From assembly GCF_001665535.1 (NCBI RefSeq), contig NZ_LZSQ01000053.1, positions 62,001 through 126,000 of the forward strand: a stretch of DNA of 64,000 bases. Reading direction: 5' to 3'. Shown here piece by piece: positions 24,508 to 34,252 of this stretch. Position 1 is the stretch's first letter; every line of letters starts with the position of its first letter. The DNA comes from Mycobacterium sp. 852002-51961_SCH5331710 (GTDB lineage Bacteria > Actinomycetota > Actinomycetes > Mycobacteriales > Mycobacteriaceae). The notes under the pieces are model-generated. The model was not told the DNA's origin and did no database searches. It saw only the letters and a list, made by a program, of their open reading frames with translations. The position numbers were made by a program, and so were the translations under genes.

Positions 24508-25761
24508 TCAGCTGTGGGCCACCGGACACTTTCCGGTGTAATCCACCTGCCAGTGCTTGATGCCGTTGAGCCAGCCCGACTTGAGCCGCTCGGGCTCGCC
24601 GATGGGTTTGAGATCGGGCATGTGGTCGGCGACGGCGTTGAAGATCAGGTTGATGGTCATCTTCGCGAGATTCGCGCCGATGCAGTAGTGGGCGCCCGTA
24701 CCACCGAACCCGACGTGGGGGTTGGGGTTGCGCATGATGTCGAACTGGTGCGGATTCTCGAAGACCTCTTCGTCGAAGTTGGCCGAGCGGTAGGACATCA
24801 CCACCCGCTGACCCTTCTTGATCTGCACGCCTCCCAGTTCGACGTCCTCCAGAGCGGTGCGCTGGAACGCCGATACCGGCGTGGCCCAGCGGACGATCTC
24901 ATCGGCGGCGGTCTCGGGGCGCTCCTTCTTGTACAGCTCCCACTGGTCGGGGTTCTGCGAGAACGCGATCATGCCGTGCGTGATCGAGTTGCGCGTGGTC
25001 TCGTTGCCGGCCACCGCGAGCATCACCACGAAGAAGCCGAACTCGTCATCGGAGAGCTTTTCTCCGTCGATGTCGGCTTCGATCAGCTTGGTGACGATGT
25101 CCTCGGTCGGGTTCTTGGCGCGGTCGGCCGCCATCGCCATCGCGTAGGTGATCAGTTCGACCGAGGACTGCGCCGGGTCGATGTGCGCGTACTCGGGGTC
25201 CTCCCCGGCGGTCATCTCGTTCGACCAGCGGAAGATCTTGTCGCGGTCGTCCTGCGGGACGCCGAGCAGTTCTGCGATGGCCTGGAGCGGCAGCTCACAC
25301 GACACCTGCTCGACGAAGTCGCCGGACCCGTCGGCCGCGGCGGTTTCGGCGATCTTCTGGGCGCGGGAGCGCAGTTCGTCCTCGAGTCGCCCGACGGCGC
25401 GGGGGGTGAAGCCACGCGAGATGATCTTGCGCAGCCGGGTGTGCTGGGGCGCGTCCATGTTCAGCAGGACGGACTTCTGAACGTCGATGGCCTCACGCGT
25501 CATGTCCTGCGGCCACACCGGAATGGCGCCGTCGGGTGAGCTCCCGAAGACCTCGTTGCGCTTCGAGACCTCTTTGACGTCGGCGTGCTTGGTCACCAGC
25601 CAGTAACCCTTGTCGCCGAAGCCGCCGGTGCCGCCTGGCACGTCTACCCAGTGGATCGGCTCGGACTTGCGCAACTCGGCAAGTTCCTCGACGGGCAAGC
25701 GCTCGAGGTTGAGGCTCGCGTCGAGGAAGTCGAAATCGGCCGGGATATTCGGGCAAGGCAT
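24508..25761 (-). CDS. cyp125: CYP125 steroid C26-monooxygenase
   Basis: 417 residues of P450. The I-helix oxygen motif is AGNETTRN (near 250), the ExxR pair is in EIVRW, and the haem-ligand loop is FGGTGAHYCIGANLA with the cysteine near residue 358. It oxidises C26 of cholest-4-en-3-one to the alcohol and acid, starting side-chain attack; electrons come from separately encoded ferredoxin and reductase. The ATG at 25761 has GGAGGAG upstream; the frame upstream is Cys-rich nonsense crossing the operator. First gene of the leftward KstR operon, with the KstR box 27 bases before the start. Equivalent to Rv3545c. Confidence 0.97.
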   Translation of the reverse strand: MPCPNIPADFDFLDASLNLERLPVEELAELRKSEPIHWVDVPGGTGGFGDKGYWLVTKHADVKEVSKRNEVFGSSPDGAIPVWPQDMTREAIDVQKSVLLNMDAPQHTRLRKIISRGFTPRAVGRLEDELRSRAQKIAETAAADGSGDFVEQVSCELPLQAIAELLGVPQDDRDKIFRWSNEMTAGEDPEYAHIDPAQSSVELITYAMAMAADRAKNPTEDIVTKLIEADIDGEKLSDDEFGFFVVMLAVAGNETTRNSITHGMIAFSQNPDQWELYKKERPETAADEIVRWATPVSAFQRTALEDVELGGVQIKKGQRVVMSYRSANFDEEVFENPHQFDIMRNPNPHVGFGGTGAHYCIGANLAKMTINLIFNAVADHMPDLKPIGEPERLKSGWLNGIKHWQVDYTGKCPVAHS

Positions 25762-25787
25762 GGGGGAAGCTCCTCCGCAACAGTTAT

Positions 25788-25801
25788 TGCAACATGTTCT
25801 A
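25788..25801. promoter_or_regulatory. KstR operator (cyp125 side)
   Basis: TGCAACATGTTCTA matches the KstR consensus TNNAACNNGTTNNA at every fixed base. It is 27 bases before the cyp125 start and should hold down the leftward side-chain operon until a 3-oxo-cholestenoyl-CoA-type ligand frees KstR. Confidence 0.85.
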
Positions 25802-25866
25802 GTCTCAGTAAAACATGCCTTCTGCGCAGATAAAAGGCAGGTCGTCAACGCCGCTTGTCAGAGTAA

Positions 25867-25880
25867 TGAAACGTGTTCTA
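25867..25880. promoter_or_regulatory. KstR operator (fadA5 side)
   Basis: TGAAACGTGTTCTA matches TNNAACNNGTTNNA at every fixed base. It ends 10 bases before the fadA5 ATG, so the fadA5 leader must be very short. A second operator 79 bases from the first allows separate control of the two divergent transcripts. Confidence 0.85.
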
Positions 25881-25881
25881 G

Positions 25882-27054
<1,173 letters not shown>

Positions 27055-27102
27055 TCGCACGTCGGCCCGGAATCGACGGGCGCAGAGGAACTATGTGCGT
27101 GT

Positions 27103-27483
27103 TCAGTCGCGCAGCAGTGCCGGTCGCACGCGAGCATGAATGTGGTGGATCTTTCCGTCGTGCGCCGGGATGCGGAACGTTTCCTCGGTGCGGGCGCCCA
27201 CGCGGCGCCCGGCGATCCTCGGCTTGGTGACGACGGTGAACGTCGCGTGCACCTCGTCCCCGTCGACGGTGAATTCGCGATCGACGATCGCCGAGATGAT
27301 CCGGAACTGTAGGCCGCGATTCAGGCTGCGCCGCAGATGCGCACCCGAAAAGCCGGTCTTGAGGCCGTTTTCGATCCTGATGCAGTCCGGCGCGAAGGGG
27401 ACGTCGTCGGCCCGATGGCTGACCAGCGCATCGATGTAGGATTCCGCGGCGGCGATGCGATCGGTGTCAGAGACTGTGCCCAT
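27103..27483 (-). CDS. Small NTF2-like (SnoaL/DUF8021-type) protein
   Basis: 126 residues, one alpha+beta barrel-like domain: a leading helix DRIAAAESYIDALV, then VPFAPDCIRIENGLKTGF and strands REFTVDGDEVHATFTVVTK. The pattern of a short PDCIR..ENG box fits DUF8021-type NTF2-like proteins. Some family members are isomerases or hydratases, others have no enzyme role. I take the ATG at 27483; a 10-residue longer GTG-type start is less likely. Convergent with fadA5. In M. tuberculosis ddn (Rv3547) occupies this spot, so this is a difference in the locus. A role in steroid metabolism is only suggested by place. Confidence 0.6.
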   Translation of the reverse strand: MGTVSDTDRIAAAESYIDALVSHRADDVPFAPDCIRIENGLKTGFSGAHLRRSLNRGLQFRIISAIVDREFTVDGDEVHATFTVVTKPRIAGRRVGARTEETFRIPAHDGKIHHIHARVRPALLRD

Positions 27484-27558
27484 CGACCGAGCATAGGACG
27501 ACTGCCATGCCAAAGTCGCGGCCCCGGTTCACGGACACGACGGCTTCGCCCCGGCCGC

Positions 27559-28464
27559 TCAGGCGCCGTAGACCGGCACGGGCGGACGCGCCTTGGCGAG
27601 CAGATCGGCGACGACCGGGCCGAGTTCGGCGGGATCCCACCGAGCGCCCTTGTCGACCTGCGGCCCGTGTGCCCACCCCTCGGCGACCCGGACGATGCCG
27701 CCCTCGACCTCAAACATGCGGCCGGTGACGTCCTTGGATTCGACGCTTCCCAGCCAAACCACCAGCGGGGAGACGTTCTCCGGCGCCATCGCGTCGAAGT
27801 CCTGATCCTGGGTGGCCATCATGTCGGCGAACACCGTCTCGGTCATGCGGGTCCGAGCCGACGGCGCGATCGCGTTGACCGTGACGCCGTACCGGCCCAT
27901 CTCCGCGGAAGCCACGAGGGTCAGTGCCGCGATTCCGGCCTTGGCGGCGCTGTAATTCGCCTGTCCCACACTGCCTTGCAGGCCTGCGCCCGAGCTCGTG
28001 TTGATGATCCGCGCATCGACCGGGTTGCCGGCCTTCGACTGCGCACGCCAGTAGGCCGCGGCGTGCCGCATGGTGGCGAAGTGTCCCTTGAGGTGCACGG
28101 CGATGACGGCGTCGAACTCCTCTTCACTGGTGTTGGCGAACATCCGGTCGCGGACGATGCCTGCGTTGTTCACCAGAACGTCGAGCCCGCCGAACGTATC
28201 GACCGCCGTCTGGATCAGGCCCTCGGCCTGGGCCCAGTCGGCGACATTGGCACCATTGGCGACGGCTTCCCCTCCGGCAGCGGTGATTTCGTCGACGACA
28301 CTTTGCGCGGCGCTGCCGCCGCTCGCGGGTGACCCGTCGAGGCCCACGCCGATGTCGTTGACCACCACGCGGGCCCCCTCGGCGGCGAACCCAAGCGCGT
28401 GCGCGCGACCGATGCCGCCGCCCGACCCCGTGACGATGACCACTCGACCGTCGAGCAATCCCAT
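27559..28464 (-). CDS. Short-chain dehydrogenase (Rv3548c-like)
   Basis: 301 residues of the classical SDR type, closest in pattern to the hydroxyacyl-CoA dehydrogenase domain of multifunctional enzyme 2: GSGGGIGRAHAL at residues 13-24, NNAG near 100, catalytic YSAAK near 170, and an extra C-terminal 40 residues. In the KstR2 regulon it would oxidise a hydroxyl on a ring-derived CoA ester during breakdown of rings C and D. It lies 30 bases after the next SDR gene, as in M. tuberculosis. The exact substrate has not been settled to my knowledge. Confidence 0.85.
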   Translation of the reverse strand: MGLLDGRVVIVTGSGGGIGRAHALGFAAEGARVVVNDIGVGLDGSPASGGSAAQSVVDEITAAGGEAVANGANVADWAQAEGLIQTAVDTFGGLDVLVNNAGIVRDRMFANTSEEEFDAVIAVHLKGHFATMRHAAAYWRAQSKAGNPVDARIINTSSGAGLQGSVGQANYSAAKAGIAALTLVASAEMGRYGVTVNAIAPSARTRMTETVFADMMATQDQDFDAMAPENVSPLVVWLGSVESKDVTGRMFEVEGGIVRVAEGWAHGPQVDKGARWDPAELGPVVADLLAKARPPVPVYGA

Positions 28465-28494
28465 ATCTGTTGTCTCCTTGCTTTTTTGAGCGCG

Positions 28495-29268
28495 CTATTT
28501 GATGTCGGCAGTGGTGGTTGAAAGGTAATGCGGTGGCTCGCCGCCTCCGTGCACTTCCAGCGATGCGCCGCTGATGTAACACGCGGCGTCGGAAGCGAGG
28601 AACGCGACGGCCCAACCCACGTCGGCCGGTTTGGCGAGCCGCCCGAGGGGGACATTGCGCGAGATCGCCGCGATGGAATCCGCGTCACCGTAGAAGAGTT
28701 CGGACTGCTCGGTCTCGACCATCCCGACCACCACCGAGTTGACCCGGACCTTCGGCGCCCACTCGACGGCCAAGGTCGAGGTCAGGCTCTCCATCCCGGC
28801 TTTGGCCGCACCGTAGGGCGCGGTGCCCGGGGTGGGACGGCGTCCGCTCACACTGGCGATGTTGACGATCGACCCGCCCCGCTCCTGCTTCTGCATGAAC
28901 GCGTTGGCGTGAGTGGAAACCGAGAGCGGTCCAAGGAGGTTGAGCTCCACGATCTTGCGGCTGAACTTCGCCGACGACTCGGCGGCCAGGACGTAGGGGG
29001 ATCCGCCTGCATTGTTCACCACGACGTCGAGGCGGCCGTGGCGCTCGGCGATCGTCTCGATCATCGACGCGACGGCATCGTCGTCACGCACATCGCACGG
29101 ATGAAACTCGTAGGGCAGACCCTCGACGGGCCGTCGGGCGCACGTGACGACCGTGGCGCCCTGATCGGCGAATACGGCGCTGACACCGGCACCGACTCCG
29201 CGCACGCCGCCGGTCACCAGCACCACCCTGCCTCCGAGGCCGAGGTTTATGTCTCGCAGGTCGGTCAC
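28495..29268 (-). CDS. Short-chain dehydrogenase (Rv3549c-like)
   Basis: 257 residues. SDR landmarks: GGVRGVGAGVS near residue 20, NNAGG near 88, catalytic YGAAKAGM near 155. It starts with GTG at 29268, only 14 bases from the KstR2 box, and is the first gene of the leftward two-gene SDR unit. Expected to act on an intermediate of ring C/D catabolism. Divergent from echA20. Confidence 0.87.
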   Translation of the reverse strand: MTDLRDINLGLGGRVVLVTGGVRGVGAGVSAVFADQGATVVTCARRPVEGLPYEFHPCDVRDDDAVASMIETIAERHGRLDVVVNNAGGSPYVLAAESSAKFSRKIVELNLLGPLSVSTHANAFMQKQERGGSIVNIASVSGRRPTPGTAPYGAAKAGMESLTSTLAVEWAPKVRVNSVVVGMVETEQSELFYGDADSIAAISRNVPLGRLAKPADVGWAVAFLASDAACYISGASLEVHGGGEPPHYLSTTTADIK

Positions 29269-29282
29269 TGTGCTAGCGTACC

Positions 29283-29298
29283 AAGCAAGTGCTTGCTT
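29283..29298. promoter_or_regulatory. KstR2 operator between SDR gene and echA20
   Basis: AAGCAAGTGCTTGCTT is palindromic except for its two central bases and matches the known KstR2 core ANCAAGNNCTTGNT. It serves the divergent SDR and echA20-ipdABC promoters. KstR2 releases on binding HIP-CoA, the product of FadD3. Confidence 0.88.
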
Positions 29299-29332
29299 TC
29301 CTACCGAACCCAGGAAGTGCTCGGGAGCTCAG

Positions 29333-30088
29333 ATGACAATCACTCGTACCACCACCGAACCGGGCATCGTCTCGGTCACCGTCGACTATCCGCCGGTCAA
29401 CGCGATTCCTTCGCGCGGCTGGTTCGACCTTGCCGATGAGATCACCAAGGCCGGGGCCGACCCTGAGACGCACGTCGTGATCCTGCGCGCGACCGGGCGG
29501 GGCTTCAACGCCGGAGTCGACATCAAGGAGATGCAGCGCACCGAAGGCTTCACGGCGCTGATCGATGCCAACCGCGGCTGCTTCGCGGCGTTCAAGGCGG
29601 TCTACGAGTGCGCGGTCCCGGTGGTCGCTGCGGTCAACGGCTTCTGCGTCGGCGGCGGCATCGGGCTGGTCGGCAACGCGGACGTCATCGTCGCCTCCGA
29701 CGACGCGACGTTCGGGCTGCCGGAAGTCGAACGCGGCGCGCTCGGCGCGGCGACGCATCTGTCGCGCCTCGTGCCGCAGCACGTGATGCGCCGGCTGTTC
29801 TTCACCGCCGCGACGGTCGATGCGGCGACGCTGCACCACTTCGGGTCGGTGCACGAGGTTGTTCCGCGCGAGGAACTCGACGAGGCCGCGCTGCGCGTCG
29901 CGCGTGACATCGCCGCCAAGGACACCCGGGTGATCCGGGCGGCCAAGGAGGCGCTGAACCTCATCGACGTCCAGCGGGTCAACTCGAGTTACCGCATGGA
30001 ACAGGGCTTTACGTTCGAGTTGAACCTGGCGGGCGTCTCCGACGAGCACCGCGATGCCTTCGCGGGCACGTCGAAGGGGGAGAAGTGA
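29333..30088 (+). CDS. echA20: EchA20 crotonase-fold ring hydrolase
   Basis: 251 residues of the enoyl-CoA hydratase family. The oxyanion-hole segments are GRGFNAGVDIKEM (near 60) and NGFCVGGGIGLVGNADV (near 102). In the HIP pathway EchA20 hydrolytically opens the remaining five- or six-membered ring of the bicyclic CoA ester (HIEC-CoA) to give COCHEA-CoA. ATG at 29333 has GGGAG upstream. The start of ipdA overlaps its stop (GTGA), so echA20-ipdA-ipdB-ipdC form one operon. Equivalent to Rv3550. Confidence 0.93.
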   Translation: MTITRTTTEPGIVSVTVDYPPVNAIPSRGWFDLADEITKAGADPETHVVILRATGRGFNAGVDIKEMQRTEGFTALIDANRGCFAAFKAVYECAVPVVAAVNGFCVGGGIGLVGNADVIVASDDATFGLPEVERGALGAATHLSRLVPQHVMRRLFFTAATVDAATLHHFGSVHEVVPREELDEAALRVARDIAAKDTRVIRAAKEALNLIDVQRVNSSYRMEQGFTFELNLAGVSDEHRDAFAGTSKGEK

Positions 30089-30960
30089 CAGACAAGAGAA
30101 GCACGCTCGACGCCGCCGTCTCGCAGATCCGCAGCGGCATGACGATCGGCATCGGCGGCTGGGGCTCTCGCCGCAAGCCGATGGCGTTCGTGCGGGCGCT
30201 GCTGCGCACCGACGTCGATGACCTCACCGTCGTCACCTACGGCGGACCCGATCTCGGCCTGCTGTGCTCGGCGGGCAAGGTGAAACGGGTCTACTACGGC
30301 TTCGTCTCGCTGGACTCGTCGCCGTTCTACGACCCGTGGTTCGCCAAAGCGCGCACCACCGGTGCGATCGAGGCCCGCGAGATGGACGAGGGCATGCTTC
30401 GATGCGGGCTGCAGGCGGCCGCGCAACGGCTGCCGTTCCTCCCGATCCGGGCCGGGCTCGGCAGCGACGTCCGCGCGTTCTGGGGTGACGAGCTGAAAAC
30501 CGTGCGCTCCCCCTACCCCACCGGCGAGGGTTACGAGGAACTCATCGCGATGCCCGCGCTGACGCTGGATGCCGCCTTCGTGCACATGAATCTCGGCGAC
30601 GCTCAGGGGAATGCGGCGTACACGGGCATCGACCCGTACTTCGACGATCTCTACCTGATGGCCGCCGAACGCCGCTTCCTTTCCGTCGAGCGGGTGGTGC
30701 AGACCGACGAGCTGGTCAAAGCGGTGCCCCCGCAGGCGCTTCTGATCAACCGGATGATGGTCGACACCGTCGTCGAAGCGCCCAACGGCGCACACTTCAC
30801 GACGGCAGAACCCGACTACCGGCGCGACGAGAAGTTCCAGCGGCACTATGCAGAGGCAGCCAAGTCCGACGACACCTGGCAGGAGTTCGTCCGGACATAT
30901 CTGTCCGGCACGGAGGCCGATTACCAGGCGGCGGTGCGCAAGTTCCAGGAGGCGGTGTGA
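30085..30960 (+). CDS. ipdA: IpdA, alpha subunit of COCHEA-CoA hydrolase
   Basis: 291 residues of the class I CoA-transferase fold: GMTIGIGGWGSRRKPMAFVR near residue 20 and VHMNLGDAQGNAAYTG near residue 168. Despite the fold, IpdAB is a hydrolase that opens the last steroid ring by retro-Claisen cleavage. GTG start overlaps the echA20 stop. Equivalent to Rv3551. Confidence 0.95.
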   Translation: MTDKRSTLDAAVSQIRSGMTIGIGGWGSRRKPMAFVRALLRTDVDDLTVVTYGGPDLGLLCSAGKVKRVYYGFVSLDSSPFYDPWFAKARTTGAIEAREMDEGMLRCGLQAAAQRLPFLPIRAGLGSDVRAFWGDELKTVRSPYPTGEGYEELIAMPALTLDAAFVHMNLGDAQGNAAYTGIDPYFDDLYLMAAERRFLSVERVVQTDELVKAVPPQALLINRMMVDTVVEAPNGAHFTTAEPDYRRDEKFQRHYAEAAKSDDTWQEFVRTYLSGTEADYQAAVRKFQEAV

Positions 30961-31703
30961 TGTCGGTGTCCCGCGCAGAGGTGTGCGCTATCGCGTGCGC
31001 CGAATTGTTCCGCGACGCAGGCGAGATCATGGTCAGCCCGATGACCACGATGGTCTCGATCGGCGCTCGCCTGGCCCGCCTCACCTTCTCCCCTGACATC
31101 CTGCTGACCGATGGCGAGGCCCGCCTGCTCGCCGACACCCCGGCGATCGGCGCCGCAGGCGCGATCGAGGGATGGATGCCGTTCGGCCGGGTCTTCGAGA
31201 CACTGGCCTGGGGACGGCGTCACGTGGTCATGGGTGCCAACCAGATCGACCGATACGGCAACCAGAATCTGTCGGCGTTCGGGCCGCTGCAGCATCCGAC
31301 CCGCCAGATGTTCGGCGTCCGCGGCGCACCGGGCAACACCATCAACCACGCGACGAGCTACTGGGTGGGCAACCATTCGAAGCGAGTCTTCGGCGACTCC
31401 GTCGATATCGTCTCCGGGATCGGTTGGGACAAGGTCGATCCCGAGAATCCGGCGTATCGGTTCGTCAATGTGTACCGCGTGGTGACGAACCTCGGCGTAT
31501 TCGACTTCAACGGCCCCGACCATCAGATGCGAGCGGTGTCGCTGCATCCCGGCATCGAGCCCGAACAGGTCGCGGAGAACACCTCGTTCGAGGTGCACGG
31601 CCTGAACTCCGCCGAACAGACCCGGCTGCCCACCGAGGACGAGCAGAAGCTGATCCGTGAGGTCATCGACCCCAAGGGATTGCGGGACAAGGAAATACGG
31701 TGA
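30960..31703 (+). CDS. ipdB: IpdB, beta subunit of COCHEA-CoA hydrolase
   Basis: 247 residues, second half of the heterotetramer, with the CoA-transferase-like segments MVSPMTTMVSIGARLARLTF near residue 25 and VVMGANQIDRYGNQNLSAFG near residue 90. Two starts are nested: GTG 30957 and ATG 30960; GGAGG 7 bases before the ATG favours the latter, overlapping the ipdA stop. Equivalent to Rv3552. Confidence 0.95.
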   Translation: MSVSRAEVCAIACAELFRDAGEIMVSPMTTMVSIGARLARLTFSPDILLTDGEARLLADTPAIGAAGAIEGWMPFGRVFETLAWGRRHVVMGANQIDRYGNQNLSAFGPLQHPTRQMFGVRGAPGNTINHATSYWVGNHSKRVFGDSVDIVSGIGWDKVDPENPAYRFVNVYRVVTNLGVFDFNGPDHQMRAVSLHPGIEPEQVAENTSFEVHGLNSAEQTRLPTEDEQKLIREVIDPKGLRDKEIR

Positions 31704-32776
31704 GCGACCCGGGCAAGGCCAAGCTGCGCACACCGCTGACCGAACTCGTCGGCATTGAACATCCGGTCGTCCAGACCGGTATGGGCTGGGTGGCCGGTGC
31801 GCGGCTGGTGTCCGCGACCTCCAACGCCGGCGGTCTCGGAATCCTGGCGTCGGCGACCATGACCCTCGAGGAACTGCAGACCGCGGTCACCAAGGTCAAG
31901 AGCGCCACCGACAAACCGTTCGGCATCAACATCCGCGCCGATGCGGGCGACGCCGGAGAACGCATCGACCTGCTGATCCGCGAGGGCGTCAAGGTCGCGT
32001 CGTTCGCGCTCGCACCGAAACCCGATTTGATCGCCAAGCTCAAAGACGCCGGGGTCGTGGTGATTCCGTCGGTCGGGCTGGCCAAGCATGCAAAGAAGGT
32101 GGCGGGCTGGGGTGCCGACGCAGTCATCGTGCAGGGCGGAGAGGGCGGCGGTCACACCGGGCCGATCGCGACGACGCTGCTGTTGCCGTCGGTGCTCGGC
32201 GCGGTGGACATCCCCGTGGTGGCGGCGGGCGGCTTCTTCGATGGCCGCGGGCTCGCGGCGGCGCTGTCCTACGGCGCCGCGGGCGTCGCGATGGGCACTC
32301 GCTTCCTGCTGACGTCGGATTCCACTGTCCCGGATGCGGTCAAGCGGCGGTACCTCGAATCGGGCCTGGACGGCACCGTCGTGTCGACCCGCGTCGACGG
32401 CATGCCGCACCGGGTGCTGCGCACCGGCCTGGTCGAGAAGCTGGAAAGCGGGTCACAGCTGCGTGGGTTCACCGCCGCCGTCCGCAACGCGCAGAAGTTC
32501 AAGAAGATGTCGGGCATGACGTGGCGGTCGATGATCCGCGACGGCCTGGAGATGCGGCACGGCAAGGAGTTGACCTGGTCGCAGGTGGTGATGGCGGCCA
32601 ACACGCCGATGTTGCTCAAAGCCGGCCTAGTCGAAGGCAATACCGACGCGGGCGTGCTCGCCTCCGGTCAGGTCGCGGGCATCCTCGACGATCTGCCGTC
32701 GTGCGCCGAGCTGATCGACACGATCGTGGCCGACGCCATCAAACGTCTGCAGAGCGCCAACGCCTATATCGAGTGA
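31700..32776 (+). CDS. ipdC: IpdC, FMN-dependent nitronate-monooxygenase-like oxidoreductase
   Basis: 358 residues, TIM-barrel flavoprotein of the 2-nitropropane dioxygenase family: PVVQTGMGWVAGARLVSATS near residue 28, QGGEGGGHTG near 150, and the FMN phosphate loop AAGGFFDGRGLAAALSYGA near 175. In ring C/D catabolism it is assigned a desaturation or reduction step on the bicyclic CoA ester after FadD3. GTG start overlaps the ipdB stop. Last gene of the echA20 operon here; in M. tuberculosis fdxB follows, but not here. Equivalent to Rv3553. Confidence 0.9.
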   Translation: MSDPGKAKLRTPLTELVGIEHPVVQTGMGWVAGARLVSATSNAGGLGILASATMTLEELQTAVTKVKSATDKPFGINIRADAGDAGERIDLLIREGVKVASFALAPKPDLIAKLKDAGVVVIPSVGLAKHAKKVAGWGADAVIVQGGEGGGHTGPIATTLLLPSVLGAVDIPVVAAGGFFDGRGLAAALSYGAAGVAMGTRFLLTSDSTVPDAVKRRYLESGLDGTVVSTRVDGMPHRVLRTGLVEKLESGSQLRGFTAAVRNAQKFKKMSGMTWRSMIRDGLEMRHGKELTWSQVVMAANTPMLLKAGLVEGNTDAGVLASGQVAGILDDLPSCAELIDTIVADAIKRLQSANAYIE

Positions 32777-32818
32777 AGTATATTCCTTAAATTTGTCAAG
32801 GTGAAGCTATAGTCTTCA
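32774..32818 (+). promoter_or_regulatory. AT-rich double operator/promoter of the SatD gene
   Basis: Two imperfect copies of TGAAG-N7-CTT-N-A start at 32774 (overlapping the ipdC stop) and 32802, 28 bases apart. The second, TGAAGCTATAGTCTTCA, has matching arms TGAAG/CTTCA and holds a good -10 box, TATAGT (32808-32813). That places the transcription start about at the ATG (32820), predicting a leaderless message. The AT content contrasts sharply with both neighbours. Confidence 0.6.
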
Positions 32819-32819
32819 T

Positions 32820-33473
32820 ATGGCAAGACTGAAGGGCACTGCTTCATCGGGTCCTCGGGCCACGTTGATTGGGGATGTGGTCGGTTCGCGCCGCGCCGCC
32901 GATCGCGCGGCCACGCACCGCACGCTCAGCAATGCGCTCGCTGAGGTCGCCGGCGGAGCCATCGACGCGGCCGCGTTCACGGTCGGTGACGAGTTCCAGG
33001 GCAGCTATCCGACGGTGGGCGCGGCGATCGAAGCGGCTTTGGTCGTCCGAATGGCCGTCGCCCCCGAGATCGATGTGAGGTTCGGTATCGGCTGGGGCGC
33101 CGTCACGGTGCTGGACTCGGAGTCGGGTATCCAGGATGGGCCGGGCTGGTGGACGGCCCGCGAGGCGATCGAGTGGACCGCCTCCGCGCAGCGGCAACCA
33201 GGGCTGGCACTGGTACGTACGTCGTTTCGGGCCGAGGTCGGAAGCCGTCACGATGTCGACGCGATCAACGCGGCCCTGATTTGTCGGGACCACCTGATTG
33301 GATCGCTCGATGACCGCTCACTGAGGATTGTGAAGGGATTGTTGACCGGCAAGACGAAGAAGGACATGGCGACCGCTGAGGGCATCAGCGCGTCGGCGGT
33401 GTCCCAACGCGCGGGCCGCGACGGCTTGGACTTGATCCTGCTCGCGGCGCAGTACCTGCGAGACGTGCCGTGA
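32820..33473 (+). CDS. SatD-family protein with C-terminal helix-turn-helix
   Basis: 217 residues. The N-terminus (ATLIGDVVGSRRAADRAATH) and the segment FTVGDEFQGSYPTVGAAI near residue 60 are the SatD family marks, resembling a nucleotide-cyclase-like fold. Residues about 165-215 (LTGKTKKDMATAEGISASAVSQRA, then GLDLILLAAQYL) read as a helix-turn-helix, so the protein may bind DNA and control itself through the repeats just upstream. SatD is named after a streptococcal acid-tolerance locus; its activity is unknown. It is coupled to the next gene by GTGA and has its own promoter, so it looks like a two-gene cassette set into the sterol locus. Confidence 0.75.
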   Translation: MARLKGTASSGPRATLIGDVVGSRRAADRAATHRTLSNALAEVAGGAIDAAAFTVGDEFQGSYPTVGAAIEAALVVRMAVAPEIDVRFGIGWGAVTVLDSESGIQDGPGWWTAREAIEWTASAQRQPGLALVRTSFRAEVGSRHDVDAINAALICRDHLIGSLDDRSLRIVKGLLTGKTKKDMATAEGISASAVSQRAGRDGLDLILLAAQYLRDVP

Positions 33474-34195
33474 GTGCGGTCGCCGTTCTGTTGATCGCGA
33501 TAGGCGTCGCCGATGTCGTTCGGCGACTTGTCGATCGCGTCTGGTTGTCGGTCGCGGCGGCGCCCCTTGTCGTGGTCGGTTGCGCAGCACTGGCCGGGTT
33601 GTGGCGGTGGGGTGACATCGTGCTGCTCATCGTGGCCGCGACCGCAAGCGTCTGCTGGGTGCTGCTGTGCGAGCGAGCCGAGCGCACCGGCCGTCGACAA
33701 ATAGCGCCGCTCGTCGTGTTCGGGGGCGCCCTCGGACTGCTGGTGTTGCTCGCGGGCTGGAGCTCGGAGGTGGCCGGCGTAGCGGCCAGATGGCCGTCTT
33801 GGGTTGGCATCGCGGTGTCTCCCGACCGGCTGTTGATGGTCGTCGGCGTGATGCTGATGCAACTCGTGACCGGAAATCAGTTGGTACGCTTGATTCTTGG
33901 CTCTGTCGGTTCGGTCAAGCCGGCGGGCGAGCCGCAGGCCTCGGACCGGTTGAAGGGCGGCAGACTGCTCGGTCCGATGGAGCGGGTGCTGATCCTCGGT
34001 CTGGGCCTGGCGGGCCAACTCACTGCCGCGACGGCCGTCGTCGCGGCCAAGAGCATCATTCGCTTTCCAGAGATCAACGCCCAGAAGGCACGCGAGAACG
34101 GGGGCATCGGTATCGACGAGGTCACCGAATACTTCCTCGTCGGCAGCTTCGCGAGCTGGATCGTCGCACTGGGCGGGCTGGCCCTCGCACACTGA
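33470..34195 (+). CDS. Polytopic membrane protein paired with SatD
   Basis: 241 residues with about six hydrophobic segments: 2-20, 25-42, 45-62, 78-94, 108-135 and 174-192, with a further one at the C-terminus (about 222-238). GTG start overlaps the SatD stop. No family motif recognised. The pairing of a SatD protein with a membrane protein suggests a sensor-effector pair, but this is inference. Confidence 0.7.
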   Translation: MSAVAVLLIAIGVADVVRRLVDRVWLSVAAAPLVVVGCAALAGLWRWGDIVLLIVAATASVCWVLLCERAERTGRRQIAPLVVFGGALGLLVLLAGWSSEVAGVAARWPSWVGIAVSPDRLLMVVGVMLMQLVTGNQLVRLILGSVGSVKPAGEPQASDRLKGGRLLGPMERVLILGLGLAGQLTAATAVVAAKSIIRFPEINAQKARENGGIGIDEVTEYFLVGSFASWIVALGGLALAH

Positions 34196-34252
34196 ACGGT
34201 AAGCCTTTCGATTCGCCCGTAATCCGGGCGCGGGTTTCCTACACTCGCGCCC

